In this document: positions 9,183 to 17,051 of the stretch, piece by piece
Numbering within the stretch: position 1 is the first letter of the stretch
Layout: the number at the start of each line of letters is the position of its first letter
From: Sulfurirhabdus autotrophica
GTDB lineage: Bacteria > Pseudomonadota > Gammaproteobacteria > Burkholderiales > SMCO01
DNA length: 64,000 bases
Assembly (NCBI RefSeq): GCF_004346685.1
Contig: NZ_SMCO01000001.1
Span: 558,001 to 622,000 of the forward strand
Direction: 5' to 3'
Notes under the pieces: model-generated
The model's input: the letters and a program-made list of their open reading frames with translations, nothing else
Database searches by the model: none
Told to the model about the DNA's origin: nothing
Translations under genes and position numbers: made by a program

Positions 9183-9604
9183 TTCCCCACTCCTGATGAA
9201 ATATTTATATAAGAACCATCGTTATGACTAGAACCACCAATCTGTCTAGAAATTATTATTATAATTTTTAAGCTAATATCATATGCGTCATAAATGAAAC
9301 ATTCAATTGGGCAAATTTGCCCCTGTTATGGGGTGAAAATCACCCTGCTAGCAGAATCAGGTGGCGTTAACGAGTGTTTGAAAGACCGGGGAGAATGTGT
9401 TCGACTATTTATATTAGAAACGAGCTGATAATTTTTTCAAATAGAAGAAATAACATATTGAAAAAAATATGAAATTTTTCAATATTTGTAAAATAAGCAA
9501 AAAAAAATGCACCCAGCAGCTTCAAGCCGAAAAAGTTGTTTGATATGAAGTTTAAATACTGAAATACAGACGAAGATTTACGAGATACAGAACATCACCC
9601 TTTG
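9183..9604. other. AT-rich intergenic region with two tandem dyads
   Basis: No gene is seen here. Upstream of the multicopper oxidase are two adjacent dyads: the perfect palindrome GGGCAAATTTGCCC (9309-9322) and GGGTGA-AAA-TCACCC (9331-9345). They could be operator half-sites or a hairpin pair in the oxidase leader. The remaining sequence is A/T-rich without a clear ORF. Confidence 0.5.
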
Positions 9605-10129
9605 CTACTGCTGGCTAACAGGGCCCTGCTCAACATAAATCAGCGAATCTGTAGCAAATCCCAATGCTTTTGCTTTAGCAACAAGCCTATCCAGCGTAGC
9701 CTGATCAAGCCGCGATTCTCGCGCCAGAATCCAGAGGTACCCTCGGTTTGGCCCAGCCACCATCGCGTAACGATACGCAGGATCTAGCACTAGCACGTTA
9801 TAAGCACCATAAAACGGCCAGAAAAAAGACACCTCCAAGCTGCCTATGTCCGAAGCTCCCTGAAACCGGGCTACACCCTTTGCATCCTGCCAGGCATTTT
9901 TTACAGGACTGAACCCGCGATTAAGCACTTCTACCCGACCGTCTGGCAATTTGCGATAATCAGCCATCACATTGACCAGACCGCGCTCGAAGCTATGGTC
10001 TAGCCGGGCAATCTCATACCACCGGCCAAGATATTGATTTATGTTAAAACCAGAAACTGGGTGCAGGCCCTCTGGCACCCCGCTGCAACCTGAAAGCACA
10101 ATAACAAGTACCAGCCAAAACCATTTCAT
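9605..10129 (-). CDS. blc: Outer-membrane bacterial lipocalin (Blc-like)
   Basis: 174-residue lipoprotein with a lipobox in the leader LVLVIVLSGCSGVP. The lipocalin signature is present as NINQYLGRWYEIARLDHSFERG, followed by family motifs VEVLNRGFSPVKNAWQDAKGVARF and DPAYRYAMVAGPNRGYLWILAR. The family binds lysophospholipids or fatty acids at the inner face of the outer membrane and is often stress-induced. The ATG at 10129 is chosen for its AGGAAA ribosome site; an ATG at 10147 is also in frame. Monocistronic. Confidence 0.93.
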   Translation of the reverse strand: MKWFWLVLVIVLSGCSGVPEGLHPVSGFNINQYLGRWYEIARLDHSFERGLVNVMADYRKLPDGRVEVLNRGFSPVKNAWQDAKGVARFQGASDIGSLEVSFFWPFYGAYNVLVLDPAYRYAMVAGPNRGYLWILARESRLDQATLDRLVAKAKALGFATDSLIYVEQGPVSQQ

Positions 10130-10228
10130 GATTATTTCCTGATTCATTTAACACCCAATGCAACTTCTTGCTAAAAAATCAGTTCCCATCCGGAAACGCT
10201 AAAGAAGTTTAAAACTCAAAATAATAAA

Positions 10229-10300
10229 AGGGGCATAGCGTTGAGATACCCACAAACAACGTGGTTTTAATCGCAAAACAATGCCCCTGTTCAAAACAGG
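10229..10300. terminator. Nested inverted repeats between lipocalin and glycine-zipper gene
   Basis: AGGGGCAT (10229-10236) pairs with ATGCCCCT (10281-10288) across a 44-nt loop, and CCTGTT-CAA-AACAGG (10286-10300) forms a compact overlapping hairpin. They lie just after the glycine-zipper lipoprotein stop (leftward) and could end its transcript. The U-tract is weak. Confidence 0.35.
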
Positions 10301-10315
10301 AAAACAATTTTTATA

Positions 10316-10774
10316 TTATCGCGGCAACACCCGTGCATTCTGGCCACTGCCTTCAACACGTACATTCATTCCGGACCTTAAACGCGTATCTACCGGTTGC
10401 TCAATCGTCAATGTTCCGCCTGTGTTCATTCTTACGATTATCCGTTGTGCATCCTGCTTGCGTACTTTGCTCTCGGCATAGGTACCAGCCAATCCGCCCA
10501 GAACGGCACCCGCGATGGTTGCAGTACCGCTATCGCCAATTTCAGAACCAAGAATACCACCAGCAACAGCTCCCGCGGCAGTACCTACACCCAGTTTGTA
10601 GTTTTCATCTACCTGAATATACTCCAGCTTGGTTATTGTCCCGTAACGTTCAGTCTGACTTACAGGCGCATTACTGGTTTCACCATACCTGGTGCCACCC
10701 AGACTACCCATTTCGGCACATCCGCTAAAGAAGGCGGTGGTCACTACTAATGGCAATATAAAACGCAAATTCAT
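10316..10774 (-). CDS. Glycine-zipper 2TM lipoprotein (SlyB/Pcp-like)
   Basis: 152-residue outer-membrane lipoprotein: leader PLVVTTAFFSGCAEMGS with a lipobox Cys. A glycine-zipper pair spans about residues 60-98 (GVGTAAGAVAGGILGSEIG, then TIAGAVLGGLAGTYAE), as in the rickettsial 17-kDa antigen/SlyB family. A small beta domain follows (VRMNTGGTLTIEQPVDTRLR). Such proteins stabilise the outer membrane and are often envelope-stress induced. A second glycine-zipper protein occurs at 49992-50438. Confidence 0.85.
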   Translation of the reverse strand: MNLRFILPLVVTTAFFSGCAEMGSLGGTRYGETSNAPVSQTERYGTITKLEYIQVDENYKLGVGTAAGAVAGGILGSEIGDSGTATIAGAVLGGLAGTYAESKVRKQDAQRIIVRMNTGGTLTIEQPVDTRLRSGMNVRVEGSGQNARVLPR

Positions 10775-10834
10775 GGTGTTTTTCTCCTCGTTATTAGTTT
10801 CTGTTTTTGATTATAGGAGATTACCCAGTATTTG

Positions 10835-10951
10835 CTACCCGGCGGGCAGAATCATAACTGCAATTGAAGTCATAATGGTCACCACAAACACCCAAAAATC
10901 AGGATCATGCAGATAGGATTGCAGGCGAAGGATTTGGCTTTTTCGTTTCAT
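10835..10951 (-). CDS. Putative 38-residue single-pass membrane protein
   Basis: A short ORF that begins MKRKSQILRLQSYLHDPDFW and ends in a hydrophobic segment VFVVTIMTSIAVMILPAG, i.e. a basic N-terminus followed by one transmembrane helix. GGAG lies about 9 nt before the ATG (leftward). It fills most of the 331-bp gap between the glycine-zipper lipoprotein and the WYL regulator. The topology and ribosome site make it plausible. I know no homologue. Confidence 0.45.
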   Translation of the reverse strand: MKRKSQILRLQSYLHDPDFWVFVVTIMTSIAVMILPAG

Positions 10952-11105
10952 GACACTGGCTCCGTTTAAATTATTCATTTGTGTAGTATGCAGGCCATGA
11001 GGCTCATGAGATGAGCCAGTAAAATATTTATACTAATTTTCTCTCATACCCCTATCTTAAAAGCTCTACACTATTAGCTCATACCATGAGCCACAATCAG
11101 AAAAG

Positions 11106-12074
11106 ATGGATAGAACAGAACGTTTTTACAAAATTGACCAAATGCTGAATGATCGCAAACTGGTTCCTATTAACGATTTTTTGTATGAGCTGAGCGTATC
11201 TCGCGCTACTTTCAAACGTGATCTGGAATACTTGCGAGACCGTCTGAATGCACCCATTGAGTGGAATCGAGTTGCTGGTGGCTACCGTTTTGGCACAGTG
11301 GAGAGCCACGCACCCAAGTATGGCTTGCCCGGTTTGTGGTTTAACGCTTCAGAAATTCACGCCCTGCTCACCATGCAACATTTGCTGGCCAATATTCAAC
11401 CGGGGTTACTAGGCCCCCATATCCAACCCTTACAGAGTCGATTGAGTTTGTTGCTGGAGAGTGGTGATCACACAGCTACAGAAGTGCAGTCCAGAATCAA
11501 AATCCTGCATGCGACGGCCAGGCAGGTTGCACCTCAATATTTTGAGATTATCAGCCATGCACTACTTGCACGAAAACGTTTGCAGATTACCCATTACAGT
11601 CGTTCAAATGATGCAGAGACCGAGCGCGAAGTGTCACCGCAGCGCCTGGTATATTATCGCGACAATTGGTATCTGGATGCCTGGTGTCATTTACGCAGTG
11701 GACTGCGCAGTTTTTCTATCGATACAATCCGTCATGGCAGTATGTTGGATACCCCTGCAAAAGCAGTTTCTGCCAATATGCTGGATAAAATATTAGGGTC
11801 TGGTTATGGCATTTTCTCGGGCAAAGCAAAGCAAACAGCCTTGCTGCGATTTACACCTGAGCGCGCACGCTGGGTTGCAGCTGAATCCTGGCATCCAGAA
11901 CAGCGCAGCAAATTTGAAAAGGATGGTTATTATGTGCTGGAAATTCCCTACAGTGACGACAGGGAACTGATCATGGATATACTAAAATACGGGCCAGATG
12001 TCACTGTAATAGGGCCAGATTCCCTACGGAAAAGAGTGAAAGAAGCGCTTACCAAAGCGCTTAAGCACTATTGA
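11106..12074 (+). CDS. WYL-domain transcriptional regulator (YafY-like)
   Basis: 322 residues. An N-terminal HTH_11-type winged helix is at about residues 4-60 (DRTERFYKIDQMLNDRKLVP; ELSVSRATFKRDLEYLRDRL). The WYL domain spans about residues 140-205, with the diagnostic VSPQRLVYYRDNWYLDAWC and RSFSIDTI, and a C-terminal WCX-like region ends the protein. WYL proteins sense nucleic acid or nucleotide ligands and often regulate DNA-damage or defence genes. No defence gene is adjacent here; the leftward small membrane ORF is its divergent neighbour. Confidence 0.9.
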   Translation: MDRTERFYKIDQMLNDRKLVPINDFLYELSVSRATFKRDLEYLRDRLNAPIEWNRVAGGYRFGTVESHAPKYGLPGLWFNASEIHALLTMQHLLANIQPGLLGPHIQPLQSRLSLLLESGDHTATEVQSRIKILHATARQVAPQYFEIISHALLARKRLQITHYSRSNDAETEREVSPQRLVYYRDNWYLDAWCHLRSGLRSFSIDTIRHGSMLDTPAKAVSANMLDKILGSGYGIFSGKAKQTALLRFTPERARWVAAESWHPEQRSKFEKDGYYVLEIPYSDDRELIMDILKYGPDVTVIGPDSLRKRVKEALTKALKHY

Positions 12075-12103
12075 AATTTCAAAATAAAAACAGCTAAAAA
12101 AAT

Positions 12104-12676
12104 TTACAGATTGGGAACCTGTTGCTGCGCGCACCCTGGCTGTGCTGCGTATTCGGAACCATCCACCCCAGTCATCAAAAGACTGGATTCCCAAGTTGAT
12201 ACTGTCAAACGTATCGTCCGATTACCGTCCTTGGCTTCATAGCTATACGCACTTGCTCGGGCCATCTTGTAACGACCGGCAATTTTCTGCTCCAGCGCCT
12301 TAACCGCTTCGGGAGAAAGAAAAGGTGAAAATTTCACCGTAATACTGCTGATACGAAAATATTTTTCTAAATTAGGACTGAGATTAGCGGGGTCGGCGAG
12401 CAGGTAAATAGAACCTTCTGAACCATTTTTATATTTTACATCCCGCAGATAAACAGAGGCCTCATTGATACGGCATACAGGTGCTTTCCTGTATTTAGCA
12501 ACTTTTTTTAATTCTTCGCTTATTTTCAACTCAGGATGGTTTGCATCAGCGTCGCCAAGACAAACATCGCCAAGACAATATTTATTAGAAAGTCCAAAAC
12601 CAAGTGGCTCGGCTGCCAGCACCTGGCCAGCAAAAATTAAACTGAGGAAAACAAAACCATATTGAATCTGTTTCAT
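12104..12676 (-). CDS. Exported protein of unknown function
   Basis: 190 residues with a clear signal peptide (MKQIQYGFVFLSLIFAGQVLAAE). The mature part holds five cysteines, including a paired CLGDVCLGDAD near the N-terminus and AQPGCAQQQ at the C-terminus, so disulfides are likely. I do not recognise a domain. It lies between the WYL regulator (convergent) and psd, 136 bp downstream of psd on the same strand, and may or may not be co-transcribed with it. Confidence 0.75.
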   Translation of the reverse strand: MKQIQYGFVFLSLIFAGQVLAAEPLGFGLSNKYCLGDVCLGDADANHPELKISEELKKVAKYRKAPVCRINEASVYLRDVKYKNGSEGSIYLLADPANLSPNLEKYFRISSITVKFSPFLSPEAVKALEQKIAGRYKMARASAYSYEAKDGNRTIRLTVSTWESSLLMTGVDGSEYAAQPGCAQQQVPNL

Positions 12677-12812
12677 AATTAACCTGTAGATACGATTTCC
12701 CCTCTTGCATTCTTATAGTGTCTGTAGAGATTAGCACACTGTATCGAAACTGGTCATGGCTTAACTTACCAGATTCAATAATACTCCCAACAACACCCAC
12801 TTATTGCAACAC

Positions 12813-13667
12813 TTACGTTACTTTAACACCCATTACCTCACCCATTTTTACTGAGCCGGCAGGCGCCCAAGTTTGATTGAATTCCAGCAAACCATTCGGA
12901 AACAACATCACCACAGTCGAACCCAATAAAAAGCGCCCCATCTCATCGCCTTTTTTAAGCAGGATGTTTTGCTGATCGTATTGCCACTCTCTGACATTGC
13001 GCGTACGCGGCGGGTTCACCACGCCATGCCAGACTGTAGCCATACTGCCTACAATAGTTGCGCCCACTAACGTTAACACAAACGGCCCATGTTCCGTTTC
13101 GAATACGCATACCACACGTTCGTTGCGGGCAAACAAGCCCGGCACGCCGCGTGCGGTGGCTGGGTTAACTGAAAACAGTGCCCCTGGTACGTAAATCATA
13201 CGGGTCAAACGTCCATCGCACGGCATATGTATGCGATGATAATCCCTTGGGCTAAGATAAAGCGTTGCAAATGTACCATCCTGAAATTGCGCTGCCAGAT
13301 TACTGTCGCCCCCCACCAACGCGGTAGTGGAATAATTGTGTCCTTTAGCCTGAAATATCTGATCCTGCTCGATATTGCCAAACTGACTAATCGCACCATC
13401 TACCGGGCAAACAAAATCTGCTGCTGCCAGTGGTCGCGCATCGCTACGCAAAGGGCGCGTAAAAAACTCGTTAAAACTGGCAAAGCTAGCGATATCAGGG
13501 TTCGCCGCTTCAGCCATATTTACCCCATATCTACCCACAAACCACTTAATCAAACGGGTGGTGAAGCGCCCTGCTTTTGCATTGGCAATGTTTGCGCCAA
13601 ATTCGGTGATGGCCTTTTTAGGCAGGAGATACTGCAACAAAACTGAGAAAAAATCGGACATGTTCAA
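12813..13667 (-). CDS. psd: Phosphatidylserine decarboxylase proenzyme
   Basis: 284 residues. Converts phosphatidylserine to phosphatidylethanolamine at the inner membrane. The self-cleavage site LGST is visible in GRFLLGSTVVMLF near residue 250; cleavage there makes the pyruvoyl-bearing alpha chain. Other family motifs are NEFFTRPLRSDARP, CPVDGAISQ and the active-site YLSPRDYHRIHMP. The length matches the Psd type I prokaryotic family. Its upstream neighbour is divergent, so it has its own promoter in the 13668-14042 region. Confidence 0.96.
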   Translation of the reverse strand: MNMSDFFSVLLQYLLPKKAITEFGANIANAKAGRFTTRLIKWFVGRYGVNMAEAANPDIASFASFNEFFTRPLRSDARPLAAADFVCPVDGAISQFGNIEQDQIFQAKGHNYSTTALVGGDSNLAAQFQDGTFATLYLSPRDYHRIHMPCDGRLTRMIYVPGALFSVNPATARGVPGLFARNERVVCVFETEHGPFVLTLVGATIVGSMATVWHGVVNPPRTRNVREWQYDQQNILLKKGDEMGRFLLGSTVVMLFPNGLLEFNQTWAPAGSVKMGEVMGVKVT

Positions 13668-14042
13668 TGTAAATATCTAAATAATCGCAAGATTGTACCG
13701 ATTTATGCGGGTTTGAGAAACTAGCGATCTGTTTTAATTCCCCAAAGAAATCTGTAAAAACACATTACATGGAGACACTATATCTAGTGTCACAAGATGA
13801 CTTAAAAATTTGTTGCTGAGCTTAGAGAGGTTCATATTTCCGTGAAACCCGATTATTTATCGCTACTTATCATGGTACTAAAAAATAACCTAGTAAATTA
13901 ATCAAGTATATCTATACTTAAATTCAACTGGATTTTCATTCACTCACCACTTCACCATTGTGACGAAAGTTGACTCACTCTGTTCCCTATTCACTTGTTA
14001 TAGCAACACGCTGATAGCAAGTTAACCGTTAAGGAGGCACCC
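13668..14042. other. Intergenic region with an 18-bp dyad
   Basis: 375 bp between divergent psd and the 14043 gene, with no supported ORF. It holds a perfect dyad GACACTA-TATC-TAGTGTC (13774-13791), an operator or hairpin candidate, and a strong AAGGAGG ribosome site just before the ATG at 14043. Confidence 0.5.
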
Positions 14043-14456
14043 ATGAAAGAAGCACACATTGATTATTCAGGCCAGGACCTGGATTACATGAAAGCAAGCG
14101 TACTCGCAAACTCTGTCGCTGACAGCGATGTAAACATAATAGAACCAGTTATGGTAGCTTGGCATGATAAGAAAACCTCAAGAATGTCCCCCGTGGTAGA
14201 GGGAAGCGTCAACACACGCTGGCATGATTACGGCGAAAGCCATGGTGGCAAACTGGAAGTGGATATAAATGGCGAATACGAATTTATATACGGCGACTCC
14301 AGCGCTTTCGAAGAATATGGCCCCAGCCCATACGTCAATCTGCATGATGAAAATGGCATCGAATATATTTGCCAGATCAATGCACTGCGCGACCCACACA
14401 ACCCCACTCAGGAAGCCTGTGTTCCTCTTGACGACTGGACCAGCAAGCTAACTTGA
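14043..14456 (+). CDS. Small acidic protein of unknown function, possibly AF1514/DUF5619-like
   Basis: 137-residue soluble acidic protein with a strong ribosome site (AAGGAGG). The N-terminus MKEAHIDYSGQDLDYMKAS reminds me of the AF1514-type family, but the match is from memory and weak. Aromatic and acidic residues dominate (YGDSSAFEEYGPSPYVNLHD). It precedes the YflT-like stress protein on the same strand with a strong hairpin between them. Function unknown; the neighbour suggests a stress role. Confidence 0.7.
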   Translation: MKEAHIDYSGQDLDYMKASVLANSVADSDVNIIEPVMVAWHDKKTSRMSPVVEGSVNTRWHDYGESHGGKLEVDINGEYEFIYGDSSAFEEYGPSPYVNLHDENGIEYICQINALRDPHNPTQEACVPLDDWTSKLT

Positions 14457-14470
14457 TCACCCCTGCAACC

Positions 14471-14501
14471 TGCCAGGCATACTGAATTCATATGCCTGGC
14501 A
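14471..14501. promoter_or_regulatory. Intergenic 11-bp-stem hairpin
   Basis: TGCCAGGCATA and TATGCCTGGCA form a perfect 11-bp stem with a 9-nt loop between two co-directional genes. No U-tract follows, so it is more likely an mRNA-stability or processing element, or a repeat, than a strong terminator. Confidence 0.55.
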
Positions 14502-14531
14502 AACGTTAGATCTAAAAATGAGGGATATACC

Positions 14532-14906
14532 ATGTCTGGACATAACTCTTTAATCGCAACCTACGCAAACCACTCTTTAGCAGAAACTGCTATCAAAAAA
14601 TTACACAGTGCGGGCTTTGATATGCACAAACTGTCCATCGTTGAAAAGGATCACCAAAGCGCCACTGAGATAGAAGGTGCAACCGTGATAGACAACCTGG
14701 ATGGTCTGGACATGACCCAATACACCTGTATTCCAAGGGAAAGGCTACCTGATTACGAAGCCGAACTGAACGCGAATCGCATGCTCATCGTCGCCCATGG
14801 CACACCGGACGAAATTGACATGGCAAAACTCATTATTGATTCAGTTCACCCGGAAAGTCTGGATGGAGAAGTAAGTTGCACGATGTATTACGGGTGTATG
14901 GATTAA
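14532..14906 (+). CDS. YflT-like heat/general stress protein domain
   Basis: 124 residues resembling general stress protein 17M/YflT: SLIATYANHSLAETAIKKLH SAGFDMHKLSIVEKD at the N-terminus is the typical first beta-alpha-beta unit with the AExAIKxLxxAGF pattern. A second half follows (LPDYEAELNANRMLIVAHGT). No membrane segment. It has its own ribosome site and sits 75 bp after the 14043 gene. The domain is found in stress-induced proteins of unknown biochemistry. Confidence 0.72.
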   Translation: MSGHNSLIATYANHSLAETAIKKLHSAGFDMHKLSIVEKDHQSATEIEGATVIDNLDGLDMTQYTCIPRERLPDYEAELNANRMLIVAHGTPDEIDMAKLIIDSVHPESLDGEVSCTMYYGCMD

Positions 14907-14917
14907 CGCAATCCCGA

Positions 14918-14936
14918 TAAAAGCTGGCAGCTTTTA
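14918..14936. terminator. Bidirectional terminator between convergent genes
   Basis: Perfect stem TAAAAGCT-GGC-AGCTTTTA located 11 nt after the rightward stress gene and 4 nt after the leftward 14941 gene. The A/T arms give a short U-run in either direction. Confidence 0.65.
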
Positions 14937-14940
14937 AGAA

Positions 14941-15270
14941 TCAATCGGAGGCACCACAAGGATGGCGATCTTCACCACAATGATGGAATTCGCCAAGAGG
15001 CCGGTTGAACGTATATTCCGCCGGCTTAACAATCAATTCCCGGGCTGTATCCCCCACGCTACCGGTTGGAATGGTAAACGGCAGCGAAATTACAGTCAGC
15101 ACAGTACCAAGTACTGTAGATACCAACCCCAGCGGACGCGCCACGACAATATCTGCCACCATATCTGTGGCTTTATCTCCGGTTACCGTATTGTCTTGTT
15201 CAGCGATGGCGGAAAAAGACGATATAGCAAATATCACCCCAATTAAACATACGTTCAACTTCTTACTCAT
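14941..15270 (-). CDS. Small exported protein, unknown function
   Basis: 109 residues: signal peptide (LNVCLIGVIFAISSFSAIAE), a hydrophobic central helix (LGLVSTVLGTVLTVISLPFT) and the tail motif VKPAEYTFNRPLGEF. Similar small proteins with RPLG...KPAxYTFxRPLG are widespread in gammaproteobacteria and betaproteobacteria, with no assigned function. A decayed copy of its 3' end lies at 16938-17025, so the gene or its neighbourhood was once duplicated. Confidence 0.72.
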   Translation of the reverse strand: MSKKLNVCLIGVIFAISSFSAIAEQDNTVTGDKATDMVADIVVARPLGLVSTVLGTVLTVISLPFTIPTGSVGDTARELIVKPAEYTFNRPLGEFHHCGEDRHPCGASD

Positions 15271-15396
15271 ATCAAAATACTCCCATTCTTTTTTTGAACA
15301 GAACGTAATATTAGCTTATAAAAAAAATTACTTATACACACTTCATATTCGCAATTACTTGAAAATAATGTAAAAAATATTTGACAGGTGTCCCAT

Positions 15397-15564
15397 ATGA
15401 GCCCCAGCGAGTTTTTTCGTACGGCCTGCCATTTGGTGCAATTAACGGATCAATTTTTCGCTAATCAAACTGACCAACTGCACCGACTTTTCTACATAAA
15501 TTATTACTTGCTCAATAATTTCAGGAAGATGGTAGAAGTTTTCACGCTGGATCCAACTCCGTAA
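15397..15564 (+). CDS. Possible 55-residue ORF, unknown
   Basis: ATG-initiated ORF starting MSPSEFFRTACHLVQLTDQF and ending VFTLDPTP, with AGGTG about 6 nt upstream. It overlaps the end of the leftward nucleotidyltransferase gene by 23 nt. The composition is protein-like but there is no recognisable domain. It lies in an otherwise empty gap beside an AbiE-like module. Confidence 0.25.
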   Translation: MSPSEFFRTACHLVQLTDQFFANQTDQLHRLFYINYYLLNNFRKMVEVFTLDPTP

Positions 15565-16249
15565 TTTGACTGAGTCTCAACCTTATTATTTTCACTCGTT
15601 CGGCAAGTGATTCATCCGGGAAAATCATTCCCGACAAGGCGTCCGCAAAATTTGGCATCGCCATAATCGCCTTACACCGATCAGCCAGATAGTGCCGCAA
15701 ATCCGTGGGGCTGTTAGAAATTTCTCCGACAAGCTCCGGCCTGCCATCCACAATGTTAACGATATCCTCCAAATCGTGGCTACCCAGCAAATCTCCCTGC
15801 CCCCGATCTGCAAACGCCTCGAACTTAGTCGCCAGGAATACGGGTGCAGCAATCAGGCGAATGACCATTCCAGCCGACAAAACGACCTCCTGTGCCGTTT
15901 GCACAGCCAGCGGATACCAGCGATTGGCAAAGCCGAGAACACTTGTATCCATGGGCATCAAATCCACCTCCAGATTATTATAACGCCAGCGGCAGATAGG
16001 CGCGTCTTGCGCCAGATCCCGCTTGAAACCAAGTTGGGCAAACTGCTTTTCCAACGCATGATATCCCGCCAAAGCTGCCACCTGCGCCACCAGATCCACA
16101 TCGTAAGTCACCCGCGACGGCGCGGCAGCAGGATCAGTCAGCAACAAATCCACGGCACAACCACCCACAAATACCAACTGCTCCCGCAACGTCCCGAGCG
16201 CGTGAGCAATGAGTTCAACCTTGGCTAGATTCGGGTACTGCGCTCTCAT
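15542..16249 (-). CDS. Nucleotidyltransferase-fold protein, AbiEii-like toxin candidate
   Basis: 235 residues. The N-terminal polymerase-beta-like nucleotidyltransferase signature is LVFVGGCAVDLLLTD followed by RVTYDVDLVAQ, giving GG plus the DxD metal pair, with a third acid likely in NNLEVDLMPM. The C-terminal helical part includes LATKFEAFADRGQGD and SHDLEDIVNIVDGR, as in AbiEii/DUF1814-type proteins. Its ATG overlaps the stop of the upstream winged-helix gene (ATGA), the usual antitoxin-toxin coupling. I infer a type IV-like toxin that modifies RNA or nucleotides; an antibiotic- or tRNA-modifying role is an alternative. Confidence 0.72.
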   Translation of the reverse strand: MRAQYPNLAKVELIAHALGTLREQLVFVGGCAVDLLLTDPAAAPSRVTYDVDLVAQVAALAGYHALEKQFAQLGFKRDLAQDAPICRWRYNNLEVDLMPMDTSVLGFANRWYPLAVQTAQEVVLSAGMVIRLIAAPVFLATKFEAFADRGQGDLLGSHDLEDIVNIVDGRPELVGEISNSPTDLRHYLADRCKAIMAMPNFADALSGMIFPDESLAERVKIIRLRLSQITELDPA

Positions 16250-16782
16250 TGAAAAAACGCCTCAAGCAACTTCTGAGCGGCATCACGCTCGCGTGCCTGG
16301 CCGCTCCGAATTGCGTCGAACAGGGCAAGGGCAGCATATAAGCGCTCATCCTTGAGTGCAGCATCCGGCACTGAAGGATACAGCGGTGCCAGGCTCAGCC
16401 CACGCACCGTGCCCTTAGGGTGCGGCCACACAGGCACAGGATCGCTGGAAGGCGCAATAATCCTGTTCAACGGTGCAGCGCCATAGGCCGTGGGAATACC
16501 ACGTGTCAGCGAACCCCACACTGGTGCAAACGCGTACTTGGCGCCATGCAACACAAACTCCCGCAGCTGAGGCTTCAGCACCACCGGGCGGCGATCCTCA
16601 AACATGGCAAGCCGTGCCACCGCTGCACGCTTGAGCGCACCATGCACTGCCGAGACTGCCAAGCCAGTCTGTTCCGCCAGTTCCTGGTAACTCGCAAGGC
16701 TACCACCTCGGCTTAACAAAGCCAGCAGCACATATAAATCCTGTGGTTTTAGCGCCACCTGCCGATTACTGATCTTAGCCAT
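16246..16782 (-). CDS. Winged-helix regulator, AbiEi-like antitoxin candidate
   Basis: 178 residues. The N-terminal winged helix is at about residues 12-75 (LYVLLALLSRGGSLASYQEL; TGLAVSAVHGALKRAAVARL), followed by a C-terminal region rich in Pro and Ala with FVLHGAKYAFAPVWGSLTRG IPTAYG. First gene of a two-gene unit with the nucleotidyltransferase, 4-nt overlap. Two 26-bp dyads sit at its start codon and 66 bp upstream, as expected of an autoregulating AbiEi-type antitoxin. The family call rests on architecture and operator layout rather than a recognised sequence match. Confidence 0.7.
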   Translation of the reverse strand: MAKISNRQVALKPQDLYVLLALLSRGGSLASYQELAEQTGLAVSAVHGALKRAAVARLAMFEDRRPVVLKPQLREFVLHGAKYAFAPVWGSLTRGIPTAYGAAPLNRIIAPSSDPVPVWPHPKGTVRGLSLAPLYPSVPDAALKDERLYAALALFDAIRSGQARERDAAQKLLEAFFQ

Positions 16783-16807
16783 ATTCTTAATTCATGAAAT
16801 GAGAATA
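16782..16807. promoter_or_regulatory. Operator dyad 1 of the AbiE-like module
   Basis: 26-bp dyad with arms TATTCT and AGAATA and a perfect TTCATGAA core, overlapping the start codon of the winged-helix gene. It matches dyad 2 at 23 of 26 positions. Confidence 0.75.
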
Positions 16808-16847
16808 ATTAAATATATCATATATATAAACATAATTATAGTAACAA

Positions 16848-16873
16848 TATTCTTATTTCTTGAATTGAGAATA
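16848..16873. promoter_or_regulatory. Operator dyad 2 of the AbiE-like module
   Basis: 26-bp dyad with arms TATTCT and AGAATA and core TTCTTGAA. Its centre is 66 bp from that of dyad 1. The A/T-rich promoter of the module lies between the two, so cooperative binding would enclose it. Confidence 0.75.
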
Positions 16874-16937
16874 TCATCAATAACGTTGTATTTTGAAGAA
16901 ACAAAATGAAATCGACGTAACAAGCTTAAGGACACAT

Positions 16938-17025
16938 CAGTTGGAGTGACGCAGAAAGGCGATCTTCTTCACAACGATTGAAATCTCCAAGTGACTAGTC
17001 GAACATGTATTATGCCAAGGTGAGG
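16938..17025 (-). pseudogene. Decayed 3' fragment of a 14941-type gene
   Basis: Reading leftwards, this stretch gives LA*YMFD*SLGDFNRCEEDR, which aligns with PAEYTFNRPLGEFHHCGEDR of the intact gene at 14941-15270. Nucleotide identity is visible throughout but two stops interrupt the frame and no upstream part remains. It is a relic of a duplication bracketing the AbiE-like module. Confidence 0.7.
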
Positions 17026-17051
17026 AGCGAATTTAAAATCGTGACTCCAAC

